From: Hondaea fermentalgiana
Taxonomy: Eukaryota; Sar; Bigyra; Thraustochytrida; Thraustochytriidae
DNA length: 64,000 nucleotides
Assembly (NCBI GenBank): GCA_014084085.1
Contig: NPFB01000052.1
Location: 62,552 to 126,551, forward strand
Direction of reading: 5' to 3'
Below, piece after piece: positions 40,092-50,003 of the stretch. Below the pieces are notes generated by a model, which did no database searches, was not told where the DNA came from, and worked only from the letters and a program-made list of their open reading frames with translations. The stretch's first letter is position 1; each line of letters begins with the position of its first letter. The position numbers and the translations under genes are program-made.

Positions 40092-41138
40092 ATGATGATG
40101 AGAGCGGCAGTGGTAAAGGCCTATGGCAAGGCAGAGAATGTAGTCGCCATGGTCTCAGACTTTGCTGCGCCCACTTGCGAGCAAGACAAGATGCTAGTGC
40201 GTGTGCGCGCGGGCGCGCTCAACGCGGGAGACGCCTTTGTCTTTTCCGGCCGGGCCAGAATGCTCCTGGCCAAACAGAAATTTCCGTACGTCCTAGCGGG
40301 GGACATTTGCGGCGTCGTCGAGGAGGTAGGCCCCACGTGCGCCGGAAACTTCAAGGTCGGCGACGAGATCGTCGCCGAGGTCGAGTTCGACTCTCAACAA
40401 GGCTTGGCCGAAATCGCACTTGTCGATCCGGCGCGCGCAGTCCTCAAACCCAAGCGTCTTTCGGCCGTCGAAGCAGCTGCGCTCCCTACGGCAGGCATGA
40501 CGGCAATGGCGGCGTTTGAGAAGGCAAAGATTCAACAAGGAGAACGTGTCTTGGTTCTCGGGGGATCTGGCGGCATTGGCACGATTGCGCTCCAGCTCGC
40601 CAAGAGCGCCGGCGCCTCCTTTGTGGCAACCACTTCGCGGAATGCTGACTTTGTGAGCGAGCTAGGCGCCGATCACGTCGTAGACTACACCAAGGAGAAC
40701 TGGTGGGAGGTTCTCACGGACATGGATGTGGTCATTGACTGCATTGGCGACGATGCGGCCATGACCAACTGCCACCAAGTTTTTCGCAAGAACCAGCGTG
40801 GACGTTTCGTCACCGTCAATCCTGCGGGCCTTCATAGTAGTGCAGGCAGCTTTTTCGAGACTGCCGCTCTGGCTCTTGGTGTCATGGGTCGCATTGTGCG
40901 GCAAAAGATGCGACGGAATGCCCCCACTCTTTCTACGATTGACATTGACGTTTCGAGTGAGGCGCTCGAGACCGTAATGGCCGCCGTCGAAGCTGGCAAA
41001 TTCACTCCGGTGCTTGACCCAAGTGGACCATTTCCTTTCACCGAGAAGAGTGTGAAAGACGCAGCTATCCGACTCGAGCAGCACCGCGCCAAGGGTAAAA
41101 TTGTTATCGAAATTTCGGAAGCAGACATGGCCAAGTAG
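40092..41138 (+). CDS. Zinc-independent MDR / quinone-oxidoreductase-like protein, copy 2
   Basis: A 348-residue paralogue of the gene just upstream, same strand, 754 bp apart. The same signatures appear: LAGDICGVVEEVGP, FKVGDEIVAEVEF, VLVLGGSGGIGTIALQLAKS and DYTKENWWEVL. The second copy keeps the more standard GGSGGIG nucleotide loop and ends at the family's usual point (KGKIVIEIS). The protein starts at the first of three consecutive ATGs. The pair arose by tandem duplication, but the sequences have diverged enough for different substrates. Confidence 0.9.
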   Translation: MMMRAAVVKAYGKAENVVAMVSDFAAPTCEQDKMLVRVRAGALNAGDAFVFSGRARMLLAKQKFPYVLAGDICGVVEEVGPTCAGNFKVGDEIVAEVEFDSQQGLAEIALVDPARAVLKPKRLSAVEAAALPTAGMTAMAAFEKAKIQQGERVLVLGGSGGIGTIALQLAKSAGASFVATTSRNADFVSELGADHVVDYTKENWWEVLTDMDVVIDCIGDDAAMTNCHQVFRKNQRGRFVTVNPAGLHSSAGSFFETAALALGVMGRIVRQKMRRNAPTLSTIDIDVSSEALETVMAAVEAGKFTPVLDPSGPFPFTEKSVKDAAIRLEQHRAKGKIVIEISEADMAK

Positions 41139-41359
41139 TAGGATTCTAAATTTGTTCACAATACATGTATTTGCATACTCAATTTCACTTTGGGAAAAAA
41201 GAATACTTCCACTCTCTATCGCCGTCATGCGACACAAAGTAACATGGCGCACGTGGAATTCATCAAAGGATCCAAACACGTGCGAAGGAAAGAAAGGAAT
41301 TGCGGTCAATCCAGGTCCCATCAAAGATTCTCTCGTGATGCTTGTGATACGATTTCTAC

Positions 41360-42472
41360 CTAATAGTGGTTCGTGCCCCGCACGATAAGCTCGAGCTTGC
41401 TAGCCTCGGTCTTGCCCTCCTTTTCTTCTGTTTCAGATTCGCCATCTGCGTGGCCCTCTGCGGAACGACGCAAAAACGCATCAAGCTGCCGAGCGGTAAT
41501 GCGCTCTTCACCAATACTTGGCTCTGCAAGCAAAGCCTTGGCATGCATCCAAGCCTGCGCGCGCACGCGTTGTTCACGTGCTGCATCCTCCGGACTGCTC
41601 ACATCAAGCACGACGGTGCCCTCGAGTGGGTCTTCCGTTTCGTCCGTGGCAAAAACAAGTCCGAGCGCATGCATGCCACTGATAAGCTCAGCATCGACCT
41701 TGACCGGCAGCTTGGCTGCGATATCCTTGAGGAGATAGCGCAGACTTTCGGCCTGTTCTCCCGGGGCTGTCTCTTCGAAAAAACGATCATCGACGCGCTC
41801 CAAAAAGCGAACCGCCTTGCGTCCCAGCAAGAGCGATCCTTCGGCGCCTGCGTCGGCCGCCACTTGGGCAGGAATGCGATCTTCAAAGACGCTGCCAAAG
41901 GTGTCTGCGAGCAGTTGCACAGCGGCAGCGGCATCAAGATCGGGACCCTCCTCTCTGCACTTTTCAACGAGAAAGTGGCCGAGCGACTTGCTGCCGAGAT
42001 CCACGAGCTTGGCACCGAGCGAGTTGAGTGTCTTGACCATGAGGTCGACAAGCGGCTTGAGCGGCCCCGGCACGCTTGCGCGAATGGCGCCGCCGAGCGC
42101 CTCCTCTTCCACGGTACTAGAGATGCCAAAGTGTTGCTCGATGCCAAAGGCGCTCACGGCACGCAGGCCATCTGCATCAATTGCTGCACCGGAAATGTAC
42201 ATGTGCATGACGCCAAAGAGCACAACCTCTTCAAACGGCCGCTGCGGCGCTCCCTCCTGGCCCGCCTGCTCCAGCTCGCGCGCGAACCCGCTGCCAAAGT
42301 CAAGCGCCGAGAGTACCCCCAAAAAGTTCACCTCATCCTCGATGCCATCAAACTGCAGCGGCAGCTGGTGTCCGCGCACCACCAGAGGCGTCGAGCCGTC
42401 ATTCTCAGCCGCCGCCGCCGCCGCCGCCACCACCGCCGCCGCCACGCGCGTCGTCGCCGTCTCGCCCGCCAT
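41360..42472 (-). CDS. Possible queuosine-salvage (DUF2419/QNG1-like) protein
   Basis: A 370-residue protein with an alanine-rich N-terminus. Blocks EVNFLGVLSALDFGSGFARE, LFGVMHMYISGAAIDADGL, LGHFLVEKCREE, DTFGSVFEDR, LGRKAVRFLERVDD and LLKDIAAKLPVKVDAELISG occur in the same order as the landmarks of queuosine 5'-phosphate N-glycosylase/hydrolase-type salvage proteins (LNFxFW, ill-defined middle, then the F-x-D, KRAQ and DYR-L regions). The similarity I can see by eye is weak and some signature residues differ, so the family call is tentative. It is convergent with MDR copy 2 and divergent from the SEL1-repeat gene. Confidence 0.5.
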   Translation of the reverse strand: MAGETATTRVAAAVVAAAAAAAENDGSTPLVVRGHQLPLQFDGIEDEVNFLGVLSALDFGSGFARELEQAGQEGAPQRPFEEVVLFGVMHMYISGAAIDADGLRAVSAFGIEQHFGISSTVEEEALGGAIRASVPGPLKPLVDLMVKTLNSLGAKLVDLGSKSLGHFLVEKCREEGPDLDAAAAVQLLADTFGSVFEDRIPAQVAADAGAEGSLLLGRKAVRFLERVDDRFFEETAPGEQAESLRYLLKDIAAKLPVKVDAELISGMHALGLVFATDETEDPLEGTVVLDVSSPEDAAREQRVRAQAWMHAKALLAEPSIGEERITARQLDAFLRRSAEGHADGESETEEKEGKTEASKLELIVRGTNHY

Positions 42473-42695
42473 GCTCGCGCCCGCCGCACCCGTTCGCGAT
42501 CTGGCTGCGATGGTTCGTGCAAATTCAAAACCGATCGTTCAAAACCGCATGCTCCATCCATCTGAGCCGAGGGCGCCGCGCCCCCGCCAAGACACGCTCC
42601 CTCCGCGCGCAGGATCGCACGAGCGCGGCCGCCAGCGCCAATCCCTCCCGCGCGCCGGCCCCGCGCCCCGCGCCGCTGTCGGAGTCGGCGCGATC
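42473..42695. promoter_or_regulatory. Short bidirectional promoter region
   Basis: Only 223 bp separate the start codons of the queuosine-salvage-like gene (minus) and the SEL1-repeat gene (plus). It must contain both leaders and core promoters. No TATA box is seen; the sequence is GC-rich. Confidence 0.5.
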
Positions 42696-45600
42696 ATGCG
42701 CGGCCCCCATGGTGCGCATGGGACGCCAACGGCGGCGAGGCGACGACCGCGCCCCATGACGCGAGGAAGCCGCGGGACGAGGACCTTTGGCGCAGTGGCG
42801 GCGATGGCAATGGTGGCGGTCTTCGCGGTGGTGGCGCTCTTGCCCTCTGCGGGCAAAGGCGCGAAAGAGCTCGGGAGCATCGAGGTTCGGGGATGCGAGG
42901 ACCCCGGGGCGTGCTGTGTTTTGGACGAGGTCCAGATCCATGTACGCGTCCCGCTCCCGCGCATCGCCGGCGTGCATGCGCTCTGGGGACTCGCCATTGT
43001 GGATGCAGACACGGGAGAGATTATGCGTCGCGTGCTACTCGATGATGACCTTGAACCGGACACGCGCGAGCCGCAAGATGCAAGTCTCGTCCCCTGGGAG
43101 GAACAGCGCCGCCTCTTGGCCGACAAACTCGAAGCTTTCGAGGCACCGATTCCAGCCATTGGGTACGAATCCCTCGATGCGTGGGACGCCTCGCTCGAAA
43201 CTGCGGGCGCTCACGGTGAACTCTGGCCGCGACTTGTGGCGGCCCGCATGCCAGAATCTGGACTCTACATCTTTGACTTTGACCGCGACACAAACCGTCC
43301 GCCCGTCGCGACACGTGACGAGATCCTAAAAGTCCTCTCGTTTTCGCGATCGCTTGGGGCCAAGCTTCGCGGCGAATGGATCTCGCCGCGACAACTTTCC
43401 GTCGAATGTCTCGAAGCCGATGACAAGGATACAAACGAGCTCACAGACGAACATTTCTTTGTCGAGGTGCGACGTTATCCGCGCCCGAGGACACCAATCA
43501 CCGCGTTACAACGTATGGAACTTCGCAAAGGACGAGCTGACGAGACCATCGTCTTTCGTGGCACGCACCGCATTCGCATCGGTTTTGCGTCTCGCGTTCG
43601 ATTCGATGTCCTTGTAAGCAGTCCTGACGAACCTGTTGCGCAAACGGCAACATACACGTTTATGGACTGCAATGACCCGGGTGCCTCCCGCGCCGGTGGT
43701 CTGGATATTCTCTTTCAGCGTCCTGGAGTTGCACAGGACGCCGGGGTCATACCAAGTCCGCCTGTTTTCGTTCTCGAAGAAATGCTCGCGCTTCACGCAA
43801 GCACGCTCAAGCTTCCACGACTTAGTGGCAGGACGCCTTTGTTGCACTGGAGTGATGACTTTGTTCAGACGAGCTGGTCTCTATCCTTTTGGCTTGCCGC
43901 GGATCCGCGTCAATCGACGGAGAGCCTGCGTGCAATCTTGTATCATGGCATGGGACAGGGACACGAGTCGGGTCTTCGTACGCCATCATTGTGGCTTTTG
44001 CCCGGATCGAGCAGGCTTGCGCTACGTGTGAGCACGAGAGAGCGTGCTGACTATGGTCACGATGCAGAGACCTTGCTTCCCCTTGGTCAATGGGTGCACG
44101 TGGCCATGATTGTCCGGAATGATACGAGCACGGGTCGTTTTACTATTTCCGTCTATCAAAATGGTGATCGTGTTCTTCGTCTCGACGAGCCGGTGGCCTC
44201 GGTTCTTTCTGGGCCAGGAGAACTCTACTTTGCCAACGATGCCTGGGGCTCGAGCTTGCATGGTCTTGTCCGCCACCTGCAGGTCTTTGACCGCGCACTC
44301 GAACATACAGAGGTGCTCGACGATATGGACGCAAGCTTTGTTCCCGATACCACATCGCTCACGACCTTTTTCCAACCCAAGGACCAAAAGCAAGCAGAGC
44401 AAGCGCTGACATCGAAGGACGAGGAGGAAAGCTGCCAAGCAAATAATGACGCCGATGAGGAAGCAGACGAGGACGATTTGGACCAAGCCCTGACAGACCC
44501 GATTGCCGATGAAGATTCCGAGGAGAACCTTGCAGAGGTCTTTCATCGCGCCATGGAGAGTGCTCCTCACGTGGACGCCACCATGCTTGCACAAGCCGCG
44601 GCTCAGGGCCATGAAGAAGCTGCGTTTGTGTGGGCAGCGCGACCATGGCTGCAGCGTTTCTTTCCATCTGATCAAGTATTGCTATCGCAAGGAAAAGAGA
44701 CGCCAGCGCAGGCGATGCGTCGCGCCGTCGTCGAGAGCGGATCCGTGGAGGCCAAGCTCGCCTTGGCAGACAAATGGCGACGTGCAAGGCACTGCCGCGC
44801 CGCGCTCGCATACTACAGCGATGCCTCGGCACGATCTTTGGCGGAGCACACGACGCGGGGCCAGCAACCCTTGGTTGAAATGCAAGTTTTGCACGATTAC
44901 GTCGAGGACGCGGGCGAAAAGGGCGAGGATGATCTCAATATACAGTACTTTATCGGGCAAGCCGAGGTGGGCGACACGGACGCCATGGTCGCTGTCGGCA
45001 ACTGGTATTATTGGGGTTCCAGAGGCCTCGGGCGCGACCACGAGCGTGCATTTCGCTACTTTGAGCGCGCCGCAGATGCTGGTCACGCTGGGGCCATGAC
45101 AGCCTGCGGAAACATGCTTCTCAAGGGCGAAGGCGTTCAAGAAAAGAACCTGACTGCGGCCATTGAGCGGTACACTCGCGCGGCAGCAGACGATGACCAG
45201 CTCGCGGCCTTGAATGGCCTCGGCTACATTTACTTTTTTGGGCACGGGGATATTGCCAAGAATGCCAGCAAGGCGCTTGAATTCTTTGAGCGCAACCTGC
45301 GAGATGGTGACTCGCTTTACAATGCAGCACACATTTACCTGCACGAGCCCACGCTCCGTGATGTGGAAAAGGCCAGCAGGTATCTTCGGATGGCTGCTGA
45401 CAATTTCGAGAGCGTACCTGCGGCGCACGCCTTGGGCCAGCTGCTTGCAGTCTCTTCGCTGACGTCGTCTTCGTGCGAGGATGCATCGCACTATCTACGA
45501 AAGTCGGCGTTGCGAGGCTCTTGGGGCCGACGCCTGCGCCAGGGCTTTGATGCGTATTTGGACGGCGACTATGAGAATAGTCTCTTTCATTACTTGCTTG

Positions 45601-46097
45601 GGGGCCTTATTGGGTATTCACGCGGCGCAGAGAATGCCCTTTGGTTGCTGTCAACGCCTTTGAAGAGACTACCGCGCGTTCCGCATGGTGCACTCTTTGC
45701 TCGCGTGGATCGACCCATGCCCCCGCTGCAGACTTTATTGTATGCCGATCTTAGGCACGCGGAGGGCGACCTTGAAGGTGCGCGACGTGCCTGGGCTGCG
45801 GCATCTACGATTGGGGACTGGACCTTGCAGCCGACGTATCGGGCTCAAGCGAGCTACAACCTCGCCATGGAGGCTCTCGAGCTAGGCGACACAGCGCGTG
45901 CGTCAAAGCATTTGGACCGCGCTGAAGCTTTCTTTTCTGCATTGGAGAAACAAAGCAGTGAAGCGGACGGGGCCATTGTAGCACTTCGAATGGCTCGCTG
46001 GCGCGTCTGGGCCAGGGAACGTTACCCTGGACTCGAAGGATGGATTCAGCGACTCGTGGAGCTCTCCGATACCTTTTTTGGCCGGCGAACGGCGTGA
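42696..46097 (+). CDS. Secretory-pathway LamG and SEL1-repeat protein (SEL1L3-like)
   Basis: A product of 1133 residues. Near the N-terminus is a signal sequence or anchor (FGAVAAMAMVAVFAVVALLP); an internal ATG at 42756 would give a more classical signal peptide and may be the true start. Residues about 50-380 are beta-rich and unrecognised, with CEDPGACC and MDCNDPG cysteines. Residues about 388-535 form a LamG/concanavalin-like jelly roll (SWSLSFWLAADP, GQWVHVAMIVRND). An acidic linker precedes SEL1-type repeats at about 745-915 (AMVAVGNWYYWGSRGLGRD, AFRYFERAADAGHAGAMTA). This LamG-plus-SEL1 order is that of SEL1L3. SEL1 repeats scaffold ER-associated complexes; a lumenal role is inferred. 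The frame is open 5' into the opposite-strand gene, but that part is not coding. Confidence 0.85.
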   Translation: MRGPHGAHGTPTAARRRPRPMTRGSRGTRTFGAVAAMAMVAVFAVVALLPSAGKGAKELGSIEVRGCEDPGACCVLDEVQIHVRVPLPRIAGVHALWGLAIVDADTGEIMRRVLLDDDLEPDTREPQDASLVPWEEQRRLLADKLEAFEAPIPAIGYESLDAWDASLETAGAHGELWPRLVAARMPESGLYIFDFDRDTNRPPVATRDEILKVLSFSRSLGAKLRGEWISPRQLSVECLEADDKDTNELTDEHFFVEVRRYPRPRTPITALQRMELRKGRADETIVFRGTHRIRIGFASRVRFDVLVSSPDEPVAQTATYTFMDCNDPGASRAGGLDILFQRPGVAQDAGVIPSPPVFVLEEMLALHASTLKLPRLSGRTPLLHWSDDFVQTSWSLSFWLAADPRQSTESLRAILYHGMGQGHESGLRTPSLWLLPGSSRLALRVSTRERADYGHDAETLLPLGQWVHVAMIVRNDTSTGRFTISVYQNGDRVLRLDEPVASVLSGPGELYFANDAWGSSLHGLVRHLQVFDRALEHTEVLDDMDASFVPDTTSLTTFFQPKDQKQAEQALTSKDEEESCQANNDADEEADEDDLDQALTDPIADEDSEENLAEVFHRAMESAPHVDATMLAQAAAQGHEEAAFVWAARPWLQRFFPSDQVLLSQGKETPAQAMRRAVVESGSVEAKLALADKWRRARHCRAALAYYSDASARSLAEHTTRGQQPLVEMQVLHDYVEDAGEKGEDDLNIQYFIGQAEVGDTDAMVAVGNWYYWGSRGLGRDHERAFRYFERAADAGHAGAMTACGNMLLKGEGVQEKNLTAAIERYTRAAADDDQLAALNGLGYIYFFGHGDIAKNASKALEFFERNLRDGDSLYNAAHIYLHEPTLRDVEKASRYLRMAADNFESVPAAHALGQLLAVSSLTSSSCEDASHYLRKSALRGSWGRRLRQGFDAYLDGDYENSLFHYLLGGLIGYSRGAENALWLLSTPLKRLPRVPHGALFARVDRPMPPLQTLLYADLRHAEGDLEGARRAWAAASTIGDWTLQPTYRAQASYNLAMEALELGDTARASKHLDRAEAFFSALEKQSSEADGAIVALRMARWRVWARERYPGLEGWIQRLVELSDTFFGRRTA

Positions 46098-46434
46098 GCG
46101 AAAGCTGTTGAAAGTCCGTCAAGAAGGGAGAAGAAGATGTTTCCATTTCCAATCGAGTCGAAGATGAACGAACGTTCCTTTGAACGTACGGCGTTTCATT
46201 TCTTGGTCTACCATCTGGGTCGCGTTCTTGATATTTTCCGAGATGCTCAACTTTGAATATTTCAGGCACAACTCACCCAAGTTCATGTCATCAAAGACCC
46301 CCCAAAAAAAAGATATTTCGTGTAGCATACATATGATTCCGAGACGAGCATCAACGAAAAGGAGTTGAGCCCGTGTTGCAATTTTGGTTTTTTGTTTCTT
46401 GAAAGCCACCTTGCATGGTGATCAACAACAATCA
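46098..46434. other. Convergent spacer, no gene seen
   Basis: AT-richer sequence between two stop codons, with a CCCCCCAAAAAAAAG run near 46299-46313. Confidence 0.6.
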
Positions 46435-47868
46435 TCATGCCATCGTTGCAGCGCTGCGGGAGTTGCGACGAAGCGAGGGGCCATTCTTTGCCGCCTGGCG
46501 CGCTTGACGAAGCTCTCGAGCGTTGCGCACGGCGCAGCGGAGCTGCTCCATGCAGAGCGCCTGAAACTCGGCCTCGGTCACGTAGAGACGATAGTCGACG
46601 AGATGGCAGAAGCAAACCTCGAGCGAACGTAGCTCGCTGCAGGAAATCCCGCCAAGTCTTGCAAATGTCCAGTGCGAATGTGGTAGCGTATCGTCCGTGA
46701 ACTTGGCGGCAAGATACATGGCCGTGAGGACGATGCGGTGCATGGACACGCTCCTGATGCAAAAGGCATCGGGGTGACGCGTGTACGCACGATCAATGTA
46801 GACCAAGGCTAACAACAGACAGCGGAGACCTCGACCCATGGCACTATGCTCGCCCTCGAGGGCAGTCTCGCCGGGACTTGGGTGCACGTCGAGACTGTCC
46901 GTACTGGCGCGTCGGCGTGGAGAGGTGCAGCGAGCAAGCTCTGAGAGCTCCGAGCCGTCCGAGGCAAAATGCGCCGGGTCAGCTTGGGCGTTAAGGGACT
47001 GCACGATGCGCCAGATGTAGTCTGACATTGTGATGGAAGGGACCGAGACGCCGTCAAAGCTTGTGATTGCGTTTGGCGGTCTTACTTGGCCGTCGGCGAT
47101 CCGTGCCATGTTGGCGATGGACTTTCCGAAGAGATCGACAACGTCGCGGAGGGAGACTTGCGCGGACTGCGCCTCCCTGCGTATCCTCTGGAGACCGCCC
47201 TGCGCGATGGAGACTACGAGGCCGAGGTTGTCACTCGAGAGACGATGGTAGCGAACGGCGAGCGGGCTCCAGAGCTCTGCTATTGAGTCTGCTGATTCTT
47301 CGCCAGAAATGGAGTAGAAGTTCGACGAGGCCGCCGACCGCGCATCATCGTCTTCGAAGTCGTCGTTTTCTTCTTCGTCTCCCTCGTCCTCCTCCTTGTC
47401 CTCGGTTTCTTCCTCTCCGTCGCTGTCTTGTGTTTTGCTGCCGGTCTTCCTGGCGCACGACGAGAAGGGCGCTCGCAGCTGCGACGATTTGGTGCCGACG
47501 TCGCGTCGATGGTGCGCCGCCGGGCCCTCATTCTTCACCCCTGCTTCCGGATCTGGCTCGGCAAACACCTCGACCAGACTCGAGCGTCTGCGCAGGCTCG
47601 TCGCCGTCGCCGACCTCCGCAAGCTCCTGCCGCCCCCCAGCACCAGCTGCGTGTGCTTGTGCAGCTGCTTTTGCGGGAGCTGCCGTTTTTCCCGGAGGGC
47701 GCCGCCGCGCTCTGTGAGCAAGTGCTGCTTCCGCCCGAGCTGCTGCTGCTGCTGCTGCTGCTCCTGCTCCCGGCCCGCCTGGCTCATCTTCTCCTCCTCC
47801 TCCTCCTCCTCCTCGGCGCCCTCGCGCCTTGGCCGTCTGCGGCCTCTGCACGCCGCGGCGGCGGACAT
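46435..47868 (-). CDS. PHO80-type (P/U) cyclin
   Basis: A 477-residue protein. The first 190 residues are low complexity: Glu run, Gln run, basic segments, then an acidic stretch. The cyclin box lies at about 345-440: CLLLALVYIDRAYTRHPDAF, SMHRIVLTAMYLAAKFTDDT, GISCSELRSLEVCFCHLVDY and YVTEAEFQAL, the PHO80/cyclin P-U pattern. An insert splits the region before it (about 290-335). These cyclins partner PHO85/CDK5-like kinases in nutrient or cell-cycle control; the partner here is unknown. The start is the first ATG of the frame. Confidence 0.85.
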   Translation of the reverse strand: MSAAAACRGRRRPRREGAEEEEEEEEKMSQAGREQEQQQQQQQLGRKQHLLTERGGALREKRQLPQKQLHKHTQLVLGGGRSLRRSATATSLRRRSSLVEVFAEPDPEAGVKNEGPAAHHRRDVGTKSSQLRAPFSSCARKTGSKTQDSDGEEETEDKEEDEGDEEENDDFEDDDARSAASSNFYSISGEESADSIAELWSPLAVRYHRLSSDNLGLVVSIAQGGLQRIRREAQSAQVSLRDVVDLFGKSIANMARIADGQVRPPNAITSFDGVSVPSITMSDYIWRIVQSLNAQADPAHFASDGSELSELARCTSPRRRASTDSLDVHPSPGETALEGEHSAMGRGLRCLLLALVYIDRAYTRHPDAFCIRSVSMHRIVLTAMYLAAKFTDDTLPHSHWTFARLGGISCSELRSLEVCFCHLVDYRLYVTEAEFQALCMEQLRCAVRNARELRQARQAAKNGPSLRRNSRSAATMA

Positions 47869-49335
47869 GCGCAAGCTCGCGAAGCCGCTCGCTCCTCGGG
47901 GCGCGTGTCTTCCCGCTTTGCGCGCCCGCTCTTCTGCTCTCCTCGCTCCCCTCCGCCCGCCTCGCGACCCGCCTCGCGGCGCCGCGAGAACGGCCCTGCG
48001 CGCCGCCTCGCGCGGGTCTGCCGCGGCCTCCTGCCTCGCCGCCTCGCGCGGGTCTCCGGCCGCGCCTCGCCTCGCGGCGCGGCGCGGGTTCGCCCGCCCG
48101 GTCCTTCGCGCGCCGGGCAGTCAATCTAATCTAATCTAATCTCTCGCGCCGCACGCGTCGATTCCGTCGGCCCGCCGCAACGAATCAATCTCTCTCCCGC
48201 GCCGCCCGCTCGCCGCCGCGCGGAGGAGAGGAGGGGAGGGGAGAGGAGAGGAGCGCAGCGCCGCCGCGACCGGCCTCGGCCAGCTCGCTCGCGCCTGCTC
48301 GATCGACGAGCGAAGCGCGTCTGCCGCGCCTGCGTCGCTGCGGCGTTTCCCGCTTCAGCCCAGCTGGCTCAGGTCAGGCCTTCGAGACGCGCTTTGCTTG
48401 TTTCTTTCTTGCTTGCTTGCTTGCTTTCGAGTTCTTTCTTTCCTTCCTTCCTTTATGTTCAAAGCTCTTTCTTTCTTCGGCTCTGCGTGCACGCGGGCGA
48501 TGGCGATGCCGCTGGTGCGGATGGACGTGACGAAGACGCGGAGCCGCTGCTGCGCTGCGGTCGGAGCCGCGCCGGCAGGCAGGCAGGCAGGCAGGCAGCA
48601 GGCAGCTGCAGCAATTTGTTCGCAGCTGCTGCTGCAGGCGGCCTGGCTGACGAGAGGCGCGAGCTGGGACCGGCTGGAGAGGAGAGGTGGTTAGTCACCC
48701 GTAACGCAGAACTTTGGCGGCTGCTGCTGCTGCTGCTGCGCGCGAGACGGGGCGGGACGAGACCAGAAGAGCCTGTCGCGGCGGGCCAGCCAGGCCCAGC
48801 GGCGGGCCTGCTCGGCGTGCTGGCCTGGATCCAGGTGGATGGGGCGGCGCCGAGGCTGGCGCCGGCGGCAGAGTCGCGGTGCGTGCGGGGCTGGCTGGCC
48901 AGGGGAGAGAGAACTCGAACGCAGATGGACCCCGCGATGGACCGCCGGCGGTCGACGGCGGAACTCGCGCCCTGCCCGCTCGGCGGCCCAATGTGAACCG
49001 AAAGGGGCGGAGGGAAAGGGGGTAGGCTGCGCTCTTGAGAAGCGATCTGTGGGGAAGGGAACATGGGGGGTGTAGTGGGCAGGGGCTCGGGCCATGAGGG
49101 ATGATTAAGGAAGAACGAACGAAATGGAACGGAACGGAAAAACAAAAAACAAGACAAAAACGAAGGGTTCGAGTCCGAGTCCACTTTCGGCCGGGCTCGA
49201 ATAGTTGAAAGAAACGAATAGACGTAGCCTGAGCCATTCGGGGAAGGAAGATAGAAAGGAATGATTATAGACGGAAGGATAACGGAGCTGGCCTGGTGAT
49301 TGATTGGCAAATTGCAGGAAAAAGGGGGGGGGGCG
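47869..49335. other. GC-rich spacer with AATCT pentamers
   Basis: Promoter side of the cyclin gene. It holds four AATCT units (48123-48142), GGAGA runs near 48225-48250, GCTTG/CTTTC tetramers near 48410-48450 and GCAG repeats near 48575-48600. A GGTTCGAGTCC string at about 49166 resembles a tRNA B box but lacks a foldable T arm. No gene is supported. Confidence 0.55.
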
Positions 49336-50003
49336 CGCTCTTCCCTCCATTTTCCTTTTTCTTTCCTTACACGCTGGTGCTTCTTGCAAAAGGAGCAACA
49401 GCAATGCGCGATAAAACTGCTCTTTTCTTAGCCATGCAATACACAAGTTCTGCTTTCTTCATTGGGCGCCAGAATCAATAAACTACGTGACTAACGTCTC
49501 TTCGCTCTTCCTTCCATATTCCCCTTTCTTTCCTCACACGCTGGTGCTTCTTGCAAGAGGATCAACAGCAATGCACGATGAAACTGCTCTTTTCTCAGCC
49601 ATGCAATTCACAAGTTCTGCTTTCTTCATTGGGCGCCAGAATCAATAAACTCCGTGACTGACGTCGGTTCGCTCTTCCCTCCATTTTCCTCTTTCTTTCC
49701 TTACACGCTGGTGCTTCTTGCAAAAGGAGCAACAGCAATGCACGATGAAACTGCCCTTTTCTCAGCCATGCAATACACAAAATCTGCTTTCTTCATTGGG
49801 CGCCAGAATCAATAAACTACGTGACTGACGTCGGTTCGCTCTTCCCTCCATTTTCCCCTTTCTTTCCTCACACGCTGGTGCTTCTTGCAAGAGGAGCAAC
49901 AACAATGCGCGATGAAATTGCTCTTTTCTCAGCCATGCAATACACAAATTCTGCTTTCTTCATTGGGCGCCAGAATCAATAAACTCCGTGACTGACGTCG
50001 CTT
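49336..50003. repeat. Four tandem copies of a 167-bp unit from the 3' end of the WD40 gene
   Basis: Copies start at 49336, 49503, 49670 and 49837, an exact 167-bp period with scattered substitutions. The copy at 49837-50003 is the original: on the minus strand it contains the last codons (SVTEFIDSGAQ), the stop at 49960 and the start of the 3' UTR. The other three are downstream duplicates of that stop-codon region. The period is not a multiple of three, so similar small frames of about 61 codons seen in several copies are by-products of duplication. Confidence 0.9.

Noticed and set aside
41817..42695. 5' extension of the SEL1-repeat frame by 293 codons
   Set aside because: It runs antisense through the queuosine-salvage-like gene, is Ser/Pro/Ala-rich, and precedes a good signal-peptide start.
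48123..48142. AATCT repeats considered as telomere-like
   Set aside because: Only four units with a five-base period, internal to a gene region, and not a known telomere motif.
49160..49200. Possible tRNA B box (GGTTCGAGTCC)
   Set aside because: The flanking bases do not form a five-pair T stem and no acceptor stem or A box lies at the right distance.
49595..49947. Similar 61-codon frames in successive copies of the 167-bp repeat
   Set aside because: Their similarity is due to DNA duplication; the period is not a multiple of three and there is no independent coding evidence.
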